Assembly (NCBI RefSeq): GCF_002210285.1
Contig: NZ_MWQE01000001.1
Coordinates: 868,001-932,000 of the forward strand
Direction of reading: 5' to 3'
DNA length: 64,000 nt
Source of the DNA: Fibrobacter sp. UWR2
GTDB taxonomy: Bacteria; Fibrobacterota; Fibrobacteria; Fibrobacterales; Fibrobacteraceae
Part shown: piece after piece, positions 15,849 through 26,252 of the stretch
Position numbering within the stretch: the stretch's first letter is position 1
Layout of the letters: each line of letters opens with the position of its first letter
Position numbers and translations under genes: made by a program
The notes under the pieces: model-generated
What the model was told of the DNA's origin: nothing
Seen by the model: only the letters and a program-made list of their open reading frames with translations
The model's database searches: none

Positions 15849-16697
15849 ATGCCTAGGTCCTTGAAAATGTGTTTTTTTGTCGCCTTCCTTACGGGGGTGG
15901 CGTGCGCGCAGCTGGCAGAATCTGCCTCCTCGGTTGTAGAACCGCAGCGCCATTACGGTGTTTCGTTCGAAAAGGATTTGCCGTTGACGTTTGTGTCGGC
16001 ATTTGTGAGCATTTACGGGAACTACCGGCTCGGAAAGATGCATGTGCAGGACCCCTCCGAAATGAAGGCCGTTTCTGACCTGTTGCCGTGGGACCGCCCT
16101 GTGGCCGGCCGTTACAACAAGACTGCGGGCGATGTGAGCACCTGGGCTGCCGCCCTCGGGGTGGCTCCACTTGCCTTGGGGGCTGCCTCCTGGTACAGGG
16201 GCGATGCATTGGGGGCAGACCTTGCGGCATATTCCCTGATGTTTGCGCAGGCGCTCGCCCTCCAGAGCGGCCTGAACCTGGTCGTGCGCTCCATGTCGTT
16301 CTGGCCGCGCCCCTACATGTACGCGACCGAGGGCGAGGGCGCGGACGCGGCATTCGCCGCGGAGGGCGAGGCGTACGGGAGTTTCTTCAGCGGACATACC
16401 TCTGCCGCATTTACGGTAGCCGTTTTTACCGGCGAATGGTTTTCCGAGTTCTACCCGAATTCGGCCTACAAACCGCTTGTCTGGGCAACGTCGCTTTCCC
16501 TGGCGGGCTTTGTCGGGGCGCTTCGCATCGCTGCGGGTAAGCATTACCCGAGCGATGTTGTCGTAGGCGCCCTTGCGGGTACGGGAATAAGCCTCGCCGT
16601 CATCAAAATCCACAAAAAATCGGTACGAATTGGCCCGGTCGCCTTGGTTCAGGTCTTTGGCGGGCCCGATGCGCTCGGAATGACCTTCGCGTTCTAG
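15849..16697 (+). CDS. PAP2-family phosphatase, exported
   Basis: The 282-residue protein has an N-terminal signal or anchor sequence (MCFFVAFLTGVACAQLA after a short leader). It also carries the PAP2 catalytic motifs: SFWPRPYMY (first motif, Arg-Pro), FFSGHTSAAF (about residue 180, His general acid) and RIAAGKHYPSDVVVGA (about 225-240, nucleophile His). Several hydrophobic segments lie between. Members dephosphorylate undecaprenyl pyrophosphate, phosphatidic acid or lipid A; which one applies here is unknown. The second half of the first motif (KxxxxxxRP) lacks a clear lysine. GGGTA precedes the ATG. Confidence 0.85.
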   Translation: MPRSLKMCFFVAFLTGVACAQLAESASSVVEPQRHYGVSFEKDLPLTFVSAFVSIYGNYRLGKMHVQDPSEMKAVSDLLPWDRPVAGRYNKTAGDVSTWAAALGVAPLALGAASWYRGDALGADLAAYSLMFAQALALQSGLNLVVRSMSFWPRPYMYATEGEGADAAFAAEGEAYGSFFSGHTSAAFTVAVFTGEWFSEFYPNSAYKPLVWATSLSLAGFVGALRIAAGKHYPSDVVVGALAGTGISLAVIKIHKKSVRIGPVALVQVFGGPDALGMTFAF

Positions 16698-16843
16698 CCT
16701 CTTTCCCGTTTTGTGGCTGAAAATGGCTTTTTCCCTGCCTTTTCGAATGAAAAAACAAATAAACACAATTTTTTTGTGAGAACGTTCCTTTTTCGATTTG
16801 CGTATATATATTACTGAAAAAGTTAAACCCTCAGAGGTGTGGA

Positions 16844-17848
16844 ATGTTCAGTTTTGTTGGCCGTTTGGCAGTGGCCTTACTTGTTGTTGCAGAAGTATCT
16901 TACGCAGAACCCTCTATCCGTGATAACCGTGACGGAAAAATTTACAAGGCGATGTCTTCGGGCAGCCTGAACTGGTTTACCGATAACCTTTCATTTCAAA
17001 AAAAGGTGTCCTTCCGTGACGACGGGAAGAATGCCTACTATAAGCAGAAGGATTGGTCTGCTTCTTGCCCCGAAGGTTCGCATGTCCCCGATATCCAGGA
17101 ATGGACTGCTTTCTCCAAGGACCGCTTTACTGGCCCGCGCAAGGTGTCTAACGTGAAGTCCTTTGCCGGCAAGACGCGTGGCTTTTATGACCTGGCCGAT
17201 GCGACCAGGAAAATTCAGGGCAAGGATGCTGCCTATTTCGCGGTGAACGATCCCAACGATGTGCGAGCCATGATGCTCGATATCAAGCGCGGCAATGCGA
17301 AACTCGTGACGCTCCCGCCCGAGGCCGTGGTGACGGTGCGTTGCGTCGCGGAACGCGACCTGTATGCCGAAAAGTTTGTCAATCGCAAGGAGATGAAACT
17401 TACTGACCCGCGCGACAACCAGATGTACAAGGTGGAACAGCGCGACGACAAACTATGGATGCTTACGAACCTCAAGTATAGCCTTTCCAGTGCCAAGCAG
17501 TGCCTGCTCGAGGATACCACGTTCTGCAAGAAGTTTGGCCGCTTTTACACGTACAACGACGCAAAGAAGGCTTGCCCTGCGGGCTGGCACCTGCCCGACG
17601 ATGGCGAGTGGCGCGATTTCCAGAAGGACCGTGCGAAACTCAACTGGGACAATCTTGGCCGTGGCGGTTGCAAGGACTGGGACGGTTACTGCAATAGCGA
17701 ACTTACCGGGCACTACTGGTCTTCTACCTCCATCATGAAGAACACCGGGCGTTCCTGGGAGTTCCGCCGTCAGGCAAAAAGTATCGACCGCACAGACCAG
17801 AATGTGCAGAAGGGCCTTTATGTACGTTGTGTAACGGAGCTAAACTGA
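16844..17848 (+). CDS. FISUMP-domain secreted protein (two copies)
   Basis: The 334-residue protein begins with a signal peptide (FVGRLAVALLVVAEVSYA). It carries two copies of the Fibrobacter succinogenes major paralogous domain (TIGR02145). The C-terminal copy (about 188-333) is textbook: DPRDNQMYKVEQRDDKLWMLTNLKY, YTYNDAKKACPAGWHLPDDGEWRDF, HYWSS and GLYVRCV. The N-terminal copy (about 25-168) is degenerate but shows DNRDGKIYKAM, SCPEGSHVPDIQEW and VRCV. These domains are distantly C-type-lectin/SUMF-like and occur on many surface proteins of Fibrobacter. AGAGGTG precedes the ATG. The stop codon overlaps the start of the next gene (TGATG), indicating translational coupling. Confidence 0.87.
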   Translation: MFSFVGRLAVALLVVAEVSYAEPSIRDNRDGKIYKAMSSGSLNWFTDNLSFQKKVSFRDDGKNAYYKQKDWSASCPEGSHVPDIQEWTAFSKDRFTGPRKVSNVKSFAGKTRGFYDLADATRKIQGKDAAYFAVNDPNDVRAMMLDIKRGNAKLVTLPPEAVVTVRCVAERDLYAEKFVNRKEMKLTDPRDNQMYKVEQRDDKLWMLTNLKYSLSSAKQCLLEDTTFCKKFGRFYTYNDAKKACPAGWHLPDDGEWRDFQKDRAKLNWDNLGRGGCKDWDGYCNSELTGHYWSSTSIMKNTGRSWEFRRQAKSIDRTDQNVQKGLYVRCVTELN

Positions 17849-18552
17849 TGAACAGGAAACTTAGTTTATTCAAAATATGCGCGGTCGTTGCTGCCGCTGC
17901 ATTCTTTGCTGCGGGCTGTTCCGATGATACGTCTGCGAACTGCACCGATAGCTGTATCGATAGCGGGGATACCATTGATATCCCGATACCGGGCGACAAG
18001 ACCGAGGGTGGTTCCGAGGCGAAGTCCAGCTCGAGTGCCGGCAAGACCGCCAGCAGTTCTTCTGTGAAGGAAGAGGCTGCTGTTTCGAGTGCGGATGAAC
18101 CGGCAAGTTCCGAGACGGCATCGGAAGACTGGCGTGACTACTGCCTGGAGGTTGTGAATGCAAAGCGTGCAACCGAAAACCTGCCGCCCTTGGAACGCGC
18201 CTCCGAGGAGCGTGAAAAGTGCGTGGCGACGCAGGCGGCAGACGATATGGATGCGGGCAAGGGGCATGCGAACTTCGGAGACTGCAAGGAATCCGCGCAG
18301 AACTCCGGCCCCAACATCAATCCCAAGTGGTACAAGACCGAAAAGGAAATTGTGGATGCTTACGTGAACATGATGTGGGATGACGAGAAGAAACTCGTGA
18401 CCAACGGAGAGCGCGATCCGAACAAGGACTCCGATTATTCCTACATCGGGCATTACCTGAACATGAAGAACGCACAGTACAAGTCGCTTGCCTGCGGGAT
18501 TGCCTATAGTACTGACGGCACCAAGGCTTGGTTCAACATGAATTTTTACTAA
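17848..18552 (+). CDS. CAP-domain (SCP/PR-1-like) lipoprotein
   Basis: 234 residues from the ATG overlapping the upstream stop codon. The lipoprotein signal peptide has lipobox FAAGC. Then comes a Ser/Glu/Ala-rich linker of about 70 residues (SSSSAGK repeats) and a C-terminal CAP domain (about 100-234) starting YCLEVVNAKRATENLPPL. It contains CVATQAADDMDAGKGHANFGDC, in which the histidine matches the CAP cavity, SAQNSGPNI, DAYVNMMWDDEK, HYLNMKNAQYKSLACGIAYS and a final FNMNFY strand. Cysteines are placed for disulfides. It is presumably surface exposed and coexpressed with the FISUMP protein. The function of bacterial CAP proteins is mostly unknown. Confidence 0.85.
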   Translation: MNRKLSLFKICAVVAAAAFFAAGCSDDTSANCTDSCIDSGDTIDIPIPGDKTEGGSEAKSSSSAGKTASSSSVKEEAAVSSADEPASSETASEDWRDYCLEVVNAKRATENLPPLERASEEREKCVATQAADDMDAGKGHANFGDCKESAQNSGPNINPKWYKTEKEIVDAYVNMMWDDEKKLVTNGERDPNKDSDYSYIGHYLNMKNAQYKSLACGIAYSTDGTKAWFNMNFY

Positions 18553-18569
18553 TTAAATGAGTGACATTA

Positions 18570-18602
18570 AAAAACGCCGGCATTGATTGCCGGCGTTTTT
18601 TC
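18570..18602. terminator. Strong bidirectional terminator
   Basis: AAAACGCCGGCA, loop TTGAT, TGCCGGCGTTTTTT, between the convergent CAP lipoprotein gene and the porin-like gene. Confidence 0.9.
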
Positions 18603-18617
18603 TTGGAGGAGAATCTG

Positions 18618-19658
18618 TTACTTGATTGTCGAGGTAAGGCGGAAGGCGAGGCCCACGTCGCTCATCTCGTTTTCACTGTAGACACTGAACTGCAGCTTCG
18701 AGGAACCGATCTTCTTGACCCAGGCGACGGTCCATGCCCAGTCGTCGTAGGTGTGCTCCTGTGCTGCATACAGGTTGTCGCGCTTGTCGATGAATTCCCA
18801 TTCCACCATGAAGTTGCTCATGAGGGTATTCAGGATGCCAGTCTGGGGGGCAAAGTCGAGACCCAGGTAGAACGGCTGGAAGTAGATGCCCGGCAGGTAG
18901 TACTTGGTCTCGGGAGCGATGTAGTTGTCTGCGGTCTTGTCGAGCTTGTCGTTCTGGGTGTAGATGCAGGAGTATTCGCCGTACACGCGCAGTTCCGGAA
19001 TGACATTGTAACTTGCATAGGCTGCAAGGCGGTGCGTCAGGTAGGCGGTGTTTTGCAGTACGTCGACCACGTTGGAACGGTAGGCGACCTTCATCTCGAG
19101 CGGGAACGTGAACTTCATGTCCTCTTCGATGCGCAGGTAGCCGCGGTTCGCATTGCCGTCCTGGGTGGCGAGCATGGCGTTCAACTGGCTCAGGCCGTGC
19201 TTCCAGCCGAGCTCAACGGCATTGTGGCTATAGTCGCGCATCCAGAGTCCGCGCTTTGTGAGTTCCTTGTCCACGTAGGTGCCGAAATGGGTGGACTGCG
19301 ACCAGTCCGTCTTCCAGCGACCGAGCTTCAGGTTGAGCATGTCGTTTTCGCCCAGGTTCCACTTGTAGTTTACCCAGTACAAGTCGGCAAGAATCTTGTC
19401 GTACATCTTGCCTTCGATCTTGTTGCCGAATTCCGGAGCGAAGATGCGCAGCATGATAAGGCCTTCGAGGCTTTCCCCTTTGTACTGGCCGCCTACGTTG
19501 GCGCGGAACCAGCCGCTGCTGAAGTTGTGCTCGTCATCGGCAATGGATTTTGTTACTTGGGTCTGGACATTTCCCTTGAGCGAAAAGTCTCCGTCGAGCG
19601 CGAAGGCGAATGTTGCCATGCCAAAAATAAGGGCAGTGGCTATCTTGCTGTACTTCAT
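18618..19658 (-). CDS. Porin-like outer-membrane beta-barrel protein
   Basis: 346 residues from ATG 19658 (AGGAG upstream). The signal peptide MKYSKIATALIFGMATFAFA is followed by alternating hydrophobic/polar strands with many aromatic girdle residues (WFRANVGGQYKG, LYWVNYKWNLGENDMLNLKLGRWK, YYLPGIYFQPFYLGLDFAP). It ends in an amphipathic strand VGLAFRLTSTIK. This is characteristic of an outer-membrane channel. No sequence family was recognised beyond that. It diverges from an OmpA-family gene, with a 215-base intergenic region holding a small hairpin. Confidence 0.72.
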   Translation of the reverse strand: MKYSKIATALIFGMATFAFALDGDFSLKGNVQTQVTKSIADDEHNFSSGWFRANVGGQYKGESLEGLIMLRIFAPEFGNKIEGKMYDKILADLYWVNYKWNLGENDMLNLKLGRWKTDWSQSTHFGTYVDKELTKRGLWMRDYSHNAVELGWKHGLSQLNAMLATQDGNANRGYLRIEEDMKFTFPLEMKVAYRSNVVDVLQNTAYLTHRLAAYASYNVIPELRVYGEYSCIYTQNDKLDKTADNYIAPETKYYLPGIYFQPFYLGLDFAPQTGILNTLMSNFMVEWEFIDKRDNLYAAQEHTYDDWAWTVAWVKKIGSSKLQFSVYSENEMSDVGLAFRLTSTIK

Positions 19659-19754
19659 GAATTCTCCTATGTTGGTTGCCCTTTTTGGGGCCTTTTGCAT
19701 CGGATTGTAAAATTATGGCCTAAAAAATAGAATTATGTGGAGATTTTGGAAACG

Positions 19755-19779
19755 AAAAAAGAGCCTTTTGCTCTTTTTT
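19755..19779. other. Hairpin in a divergent intergenic region
   Basis: AAAAAAGAGC, loop CTTTT, GCTCTTTTTT. It looks like a terminator on both strands, yet it lies between the start codons of two diverging genes (19658 minus, 19874 plus). It could be attenuation of one leader or the end of a short RNA. Confidence 0.5.
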
Positions 19780-19873
19780 GTGATTTTTTGTGCTGAGTTT
19801 TATGTATTTTTGGGCGCGTATGTGTTGAATTACCCCGAAAAAAACAGCGCCGGGGAAACTTTTTGAGGTTCAT

Positions 19874-20590
19874 ATGCGAAAAATGCCTGTGGTTGTCGCC
19901 TTGTCCCTGCTTGCGGTGGCGGTTGTTGCGCCTTGTGCTGCCGAACTTACGCCCAACAAGACCCATGCCGTGTTGAACGTGACCTACACGAACTACGATG
20001 ATGTTCCGCAGGCAAAAAAGAAGCTCGTTTTCGTGGGCCAGAAAAAGCCGAAAAACAAGATTGTTGTTACCACGGACATGTATGGCGAAACGGCATTCCT
20101 GATTCCGCGCGAAGATGCTTACACCATACTCTGCGAGAGCCTTACCGGACCATTCGAATGTGGTGAAACGCCCTATGTCTCGAGTACGGCAAGTACGGGT
20201 GGCATTACGGTGCTGTTCGATGACACGCGTGCCGAACTCACGGGTGTGAACTTCAAGGTGGGCAGTGCGGAACTGATTCCCGGTTCACTCAAGACGCTCG
20301 ACAACGCCATCGCCGGCCTCAAGAGGAACGCGAAGGCCAAGGTCGAAATTGAAGGCCATACCAGTAGCGAAGGTAGCGAGAGTTTTAACCAGCAACTTTC
20401 GGAAGACCGTGCGAATAGCGTCATGGAATATATGATCCGCAAGGGGATTTCGAAGGACCGCGTGACGGCCGTGGGTTATGGTTCGAGCCGCCCGAAGGCG
20501 GATAATGCAACGGAAGCGGGCCGCAAGGAAAACCGCCGCATCGAAATCCGCGTCGTGAACAAGGACGAAGTGAATATTTCCGAAGAGTAG
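19874..20590 (+). CDS. OmpA-family peptidoglycan-associated protein
   Basis: The 238 residues comprise a signal peptide (residues 1-23, ending APCAA), an N-terminal beta-sandwich-like domain (about 25-115) and a C-terminal OmpA domain (about 122-232). The last begins VNFKVGSAELIPGSLKTLD and includes VEIEGHTSSEGSESFNQQLSEDRANSVMEYM, the DxxR-type peptidoglycan-binding helix and GYGSSRPKADNATEAGRKENRRIEIRV. It probably links the envelope to diaminopimelate in peptidoglycan. Lacking a lipobox, it is periplasmic rather than a Pal lipoprotein. The hairpin GGGCTTACC/GGTAAGCCC follows its stop. Confidence 0.9.
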   Translation: MRKMPVVVALSLLAVAVVAPCAAELTPNKTHAVLNVTYTNYDDVPQAKKKLVFVGQKKPKNKIVVTTDMYGETAFLIPREDAYTILCESLTGPFECGETPYVSSTASTGGITVLFDDTRAELTGVNFKVGSAELIPGSLKTLDNAIAGLKRNAKAKVEIEGHTSSEGSESFNQQLSEDRANSVMEYMIRKGISKDRVTAVGYGSSRPKADNATEAGRKENRRIEIRVVNKDEVNISEE

Positions 20591-20620
20591 GGCTTACCGG
20601 GCGGTAAGCCCGGAATTTTA
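20590..20620. terminator. Terminator between convergent ompA-like and cvfB genes
   Basis: GGGCTTACC-GGGC-GGTAAGCCC (20590-20611) followed by GGAATTTT. The stem begins at the last base of the OmpA stop codon. Confidence 0.7.
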
Positions 20621-21454
20621 GCGCGTGGCCCTAATCCCGTCTTCGTCGATGGTGATTTTGCCATCGCGGAAGAGCCCGCCGATAATCTTCTTGAAAGTCT
20701 TTTTCGATATGTCGAATTCCTGGCGGATTGTTTCGGGGTCGCTGTTGTCGCCGTAAGGTAAGAAGCCGCCGGCCTCCTCGAGTTTTTGCATGATGGCGCT
20801 TGGGCTGTCGCTCTGCATGATGCCCTTGTAGCCTACGGGAGTGAGGTTCAGGGTGATTTTCCCGTCGTTCGTTATCCGCTGGATAAATCCCGGCATCGTG
20901 TCGCCGATGTAGATGCGCTCCATGCCGCGTGTAATCTGCAGTCTTCCTGTGTAGCGGTAGTCTACGAGGCAGTCTACGTAATCGGGCGTTACTTCGTATG
21001 CAGCGAGTTGCACGCGCTGCCCCACATGGAGTTCACTCGTGTCCAGGTCTAGGAAACTCTTTATCTTTTCGGTCGCGACAAGTCTTCCGCTCTTTTCATC
21101 AACGAGGACGTAGACGACGCAGCGGTCGCCCTTGCGCAAGTCTCCCAGTTGCTGCTTGTAGGGGAGGAACAGGTCCTTGTTCAGCCCCCAGTCCAGGAAT
21201 GCCCCTACGCGGTTAACGTCCTTCACGGTGAGTACGGCAAATTCGCCTGCTTGTGCATAGGGCTTGTCGAGTGTGGCGATGGGACGGTCCTCGGAGTCCA
21301 TGTAGACGAACGCGTCGATGATTTCGCCCTCTTCGAGCGAAAACAGGTTCTTGTTTCCGGGGAGCAGTACGCGGCCTCCGGTCTCGAGTTCGAGGTAGTA
21401 GCCTTGCGGCATGACGGCGTCGACGCGCGCGCGGTTGATCTTTCCGATTTCCAT
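20618..21454 (-). CDS. cvfB: S1-domain RNA-binding protein, CvfB/YitL family
   Basis: 278 residues from ATG 21454 (GGAAAGG upstream). Three S1-like OB-folds are followed by a C-terminal winged helix, as in Streptococcus CvfB: the first S1 is at about 1-65, the second contains VGAFLDWGLNKDLFLPYKQQ (about 80-130), and the third about 150-215. The winged helix is DPETIRQEFDISKKTFKKIIGGLFRDGKITID. DWGLNKDLFLP is the hallmark of this family. It probably modulates mRNA stability or translation. It stands between an OmpA gene (convergent) and a DUF5662-type gene (same strand, 83 bases upstream). Confidence 0.88.
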   Translation of the reverse strand: MEIGKINRARVDAVMPQGYYLELETGGRVLLPGNKNLFSLEEGEIIDAFVYMDSEDRPIATLDKPYAQAGEFAVLTVKDVNRVGAFLDWGLNKDLFLPYKQQLGDLRKGDRCVVYVLVDEKSGRLVATEKIKSFLDLDTSELHVGQRVQLAAYEVTPDYVDCLVDYRYTGRLQITRGMERIYIGDTMPGFIQRITNDGKITLNLTPVGYKGIMQSDSPSAIMQKLEEAGGFLPYGDNSDPETIRQEFDISKKTFKKIIGGLFRDGKITIDEDGIRATR

Positions 21455-21537
21455 AATAAGCCTTTCCGTCCAGGTAATTTGCCGCGACCATCCGCGACAT
21501 GCCAAATATAGAATTTGCCCGCCCGCATCAAAGGGGG

Positions 21538-22083
21538 CTATGTGTCGGCGAGTGGTATATCCTTGCAGTGCCTTACGAACCGGAGAGTCTCTTTTTCTCC
21601 CTTTTCGGCAAGCATCTTCAGCAGGTATAGAAGCTTGCGGTACGTCTTTTCTGTCATCTTTTCATGGGCGGTGCTTCTTGTTAGGTAGAGCAGGGGAGAT
21701 TCCTGCGTGTAGCTGTCCCTGTTGTATGTCTTGGATGCGGCGATGCGGTCGCAGAACATTTCCTTGATGTAGCGGTCGGGCATGTCCATCGGTACAATCT
21801 TCTTGGTCGCCATTTCATAGTCGTACCAGAATTCAAAGTGATGCTTGTTCCGCCCTTTGTGGTGCATCCATGCGAGGCTCATTCCGGTATCGCGGCGCTC
21901 CCCGTTGTTTGGGGATTCCTTTCCACTGTAGTACTTTGCTCCCGGTAGAAATTCTGTCGGGGTATATTTCGAAAGATCGTGGAATAGCCCCTGGAACCCG
22001 ATACCCGCCTTGAAGCACAGCCGCATGACTTCGTTGCGGTGTCTCGTGATGGTGATGAAATGCCTAATCGGGTGAAAATTCAT
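21538..22083 (-). CDS. DUF5662-family protein
   Basis: The 181-residue protein shows an N-terminal histidine-rich pattern: FHPIRHFITITRHRNEVMRLCFKAGIGFQGLFHDLSKYTPTEF, then SLAWMHHKGRNKHHFEFW. The HDLSKYTPTEF and HHKGRNKHHFE blocks are what I know from the DUF5662 family of gut bacteria. The spaced His/Asp residues resemble an HD-type metal site. No signal peptide. The function is unknown. The gene is divergent from an XRE regulator by 99 bases. Confidence 0.75.
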   Translation of the reverse strand: MNFHPIRHFITITRHRNEVMRLCFKAGIGFQGLFHDLSKYTPTEFLPGAKYYSGKESPNNGERRDTGMSLAWMHHKGRNKHHFEFWYDYEMATKKIVPMDMPDRYIKEMFCDRIAASKTYNRDSYTQESPLLYLTRSTAHEKMTEKTYRKLLYLLKMLAEKGEKETLRFVRHCKDIPLADT

Positions 22084-22182
22084 GCGTTAAACGATAGGAA
22101 TTTTAATGGGGAGTGTGACGGAACCTTAGGTTTTTACAATTTGTGTATGTAAAAAATAATAAAAATAACAACTTGTAGTCAT

Positions 22183-22578
22183 ATGGAGACACTGTGGAAT
22201 GGTGACTGTTGTTATTTTCTGTATATGGGAATGGATTATAAAGACACAGCCGTCTTCGCGACGGCTTTTCAGAAACTGCTTATAGGCGTTAGAAGAGATA
22301 CGCTGGTAACGCAGACGGAGCTATCAAAATCAGCCGGGCTTACACGACAGTCTATCTCAATGATGGAAAGTGGCAAGCGAGTAGCGTCGTTCCAGACGTT
22401 CTGTATCCTTGCACAGGGCCTGGGTATTTCGCCAGTTGAACTCATGCGGATGTTTGTTCGCATATGTGAGACGGAATCGATTGCCCGTCACGGGCTGGGC
22501 GAGGCAAAAAGTAGGGCTCTGGAGTATATTGTGAACTTGCGATCCACGCAGGGTGGACATCCCGGCGACAAGGTTTAA
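22183..22578 (+). CDS. XRE-family helix-turn-helix transcriptional regulator
   Basis: Up to 131 residues. The HTH_3 domain covers TAFQKLLIGVRRDTLVTQTELSKSAGLTRQSISMMESGKRVASFQTFCILAQGLGISPVELM. Turn and recognition-helix residues TQTELSKSAGLTRQSISMMESGKR are canonical. The C-terminal tail is short and lacks a ligand-binding domain. The start is uncertain: ATG 22183, 22225 or 22231 are in frame, none with a strong ribosome-binding site. It lies directly before groES and could act nearby, but no evidence links them. Confidence 0.82.
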   Translation: METLWNGDCCYFLYMGMDYKDTAVFATAFQKLLIGVRRDTLVTQTELSKSAGLTRQSISMMESGKRVASFQTFCILAQGLGISPVELMRMFVRICETESIARHGLGEAKSRALEYIVNLRSTQGGHPGDKV

Positions 22579-22707
22579 ATCAAGAAAAGCGTTTAATTTT
22601 GAAACAAACGGTGTCTTTGTTTCTTTTTTAAACATGATTTCTTGCGATTTATGCACTTTGGGGCTTCTTTTAGACATATAAATGCAAATTTCGTGCCGGG
22701 AAAAGGG

Positions 22708-22725
22708 TTGGCACACCTTTTGCTA
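22708..22725 (+). promoter_or_regulatory. Sequence matching a sigma-54 (-24/-12) promoter before groESL
   Basis: TTGGCACACCTTTTGCTA: GG at 22710-22711 and GC at 22722-22723 are separated by exactly 10 bases, with TGGCAC and TTGCT both agreeing with the consensus TGGCAC-N5-TTGCW. A sigma-70 alternative (TAATAAT at 22724-22730) has no good -35. The start of transcription would be near 22735, about 53 bases before groES. Confidence 0.5.
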
Positions 22726-22747
22726 ATAATAGGGCGAACAAAAAATG

Positions 22748-22760
22748 GTCCAATATGGAC
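22748..22760. promoter_or_regulatory. Inverted repeat in the groES leader
   Basis: GTCCA-ATA-TGGAC lies about 28 bases before the groES ATG. It differs from the CIRCE element (TTAGCACTC-N9-GAGTGCTAA), which is absent. It may be an operator or an RNA hairpin in the leader. Confidence 0.35.
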
Positions 22761-22787
22761 TAACACTTTAACAAGAGGAAAAACAAA

Positions 22788-23069
22788 ATGATCAAGCCTT
22801 TAGCAGATCGAATCGTTGTCAAGCCGGCCGAAGCCGAACAGAAGACCTCCTCGGGTCTCTTCATTCCGGACAATGCCAAGGAAAAGCCCATGCAGGGCAA
22901 GGTTGTGGCCGTGGGCCCGGGCCGCAAGAATGACAAGGGCGAAATCGTCCCGATGGAAGTCAAGGTGGGCGACGTGGTGCTCTACGGCAAGTACAGCGGC
23001 ACCGAAGTCACCGTCGACGGCGAAAACTACCTCATCGTGAAGGAACCGGACGTCATCGCGACGCTCTAA
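22788..23069 (+). CDS. groES: Co-chaperonin GroES
   Basis: Heptameric lid of the GroEL folding chamber. The 93 residues contain the conserved start [27 protein letters not shown] with the mobile loop (about 16-33), GKVVAVGPG and the C-terminal [29 protein letters not shown] purine-rich AAGAGGAAAAAC site precedes the ATG. It is 37 bases upstream of groEL in the usual two-gene operon. Confidence 0.97.
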   Translation: MIKPLADRIVVKPAEAEQKTSSGLFIPDNAKEKPMQGKVVAVGPGRKNDKGEIVPMEVKVGDVVLYGKYSGTEVTVDGENYLIVKEPDVIATL

Positions 23070-23085
23070 TCACAAAAAGTTTTAA

Positions 23086-24741
<1,656 letters not shown>

Positions 24742-24780
24742 TCTAGCGCCTTGCTAACAAGATTCTCCTCCTAACAAAAG

Positions 24781-24810
24781 CACTCGGTTCGAAAGAGCCG
24801 GGTGTTTTTT
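24781..24810 (+). terminator. groESL terminator
   Basis: CACTCGGTTC-GAAA-GAGCCGGGTG followed by TTTTTT. Confidence 0.9.
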
Positions 24811-24811
24811 G

Positions 24812-24840
24812 TTGCGTAATATGCGAATCCTTTATATATA
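24812..24840 (+). promoter_or_regulatory. Orphan promoter downstream of groEL
   Basis: TTGCGT (24812-24817), a 17-base spacer and TATATA (24835-24840). It points into about 200 bases without a convincing gene; the next gene (tgt) is on the opposite strand. Confidence 0.4.
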
Positions 24841-24844
24841 GTTG

Positions 24845-25043
24845 GCTTCGGATATGGCTTGCACACTCACACTCACACTTCGTTTAAGTGTTCGCTTAGC
24901 AAGTCATATTCCTCCGCCAAGAATATGCGAAGGCTCCGGTAGGAATTTGTTTGTTGCTTTGTCGCACAAAACGGGATGTGTATTCCGGGAGGAAAACCTA
25001 GTGACTGTTAGTCCCTGCGGTTTTCCTTTAAACTGCTAGCCTT
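24845..25043 (+). other. Intergenic region with candidate non-coding RNA
   Basis: About 200 bases lie between groEL and the end of tgt. They hold a CATATTC-GAATATG hairpin (24905-24927) and a second pairing GGAAAACC/GGTTTTCC (about 24992-25028) enclosing ACT-GTT-AGT. A 62- to 65-codon open frame exists (starting TTG 24842 or ATG 24854) but shows no ribosome-binding site and an unconvincing protein (SHIPPPRICEGSGRN). A small RNA or a dispersed repeat fits better. Confidence 0.35.
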
Positions 25044-26222
<1,179 letters not shown>

Positions 26223-26252
26223 AGTCCTTTTCAAGATTCTTAATCTAAGCGA

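Noticed and set aside
22579-22787. CIRCE heat-shock operator before groES
   Set aside because: TTAGCACTC-N9-GAGTGCTAA was looked for and is not present; only an unrelated short dyad and the sigma-54-like site are seen.
24854-25039. 62-65 residue protein downstream of groEL
   Set aside because: No ribosome-binding site, a low-quality sequence and overlap with hairpins. It was treated as a non-coding region instead.
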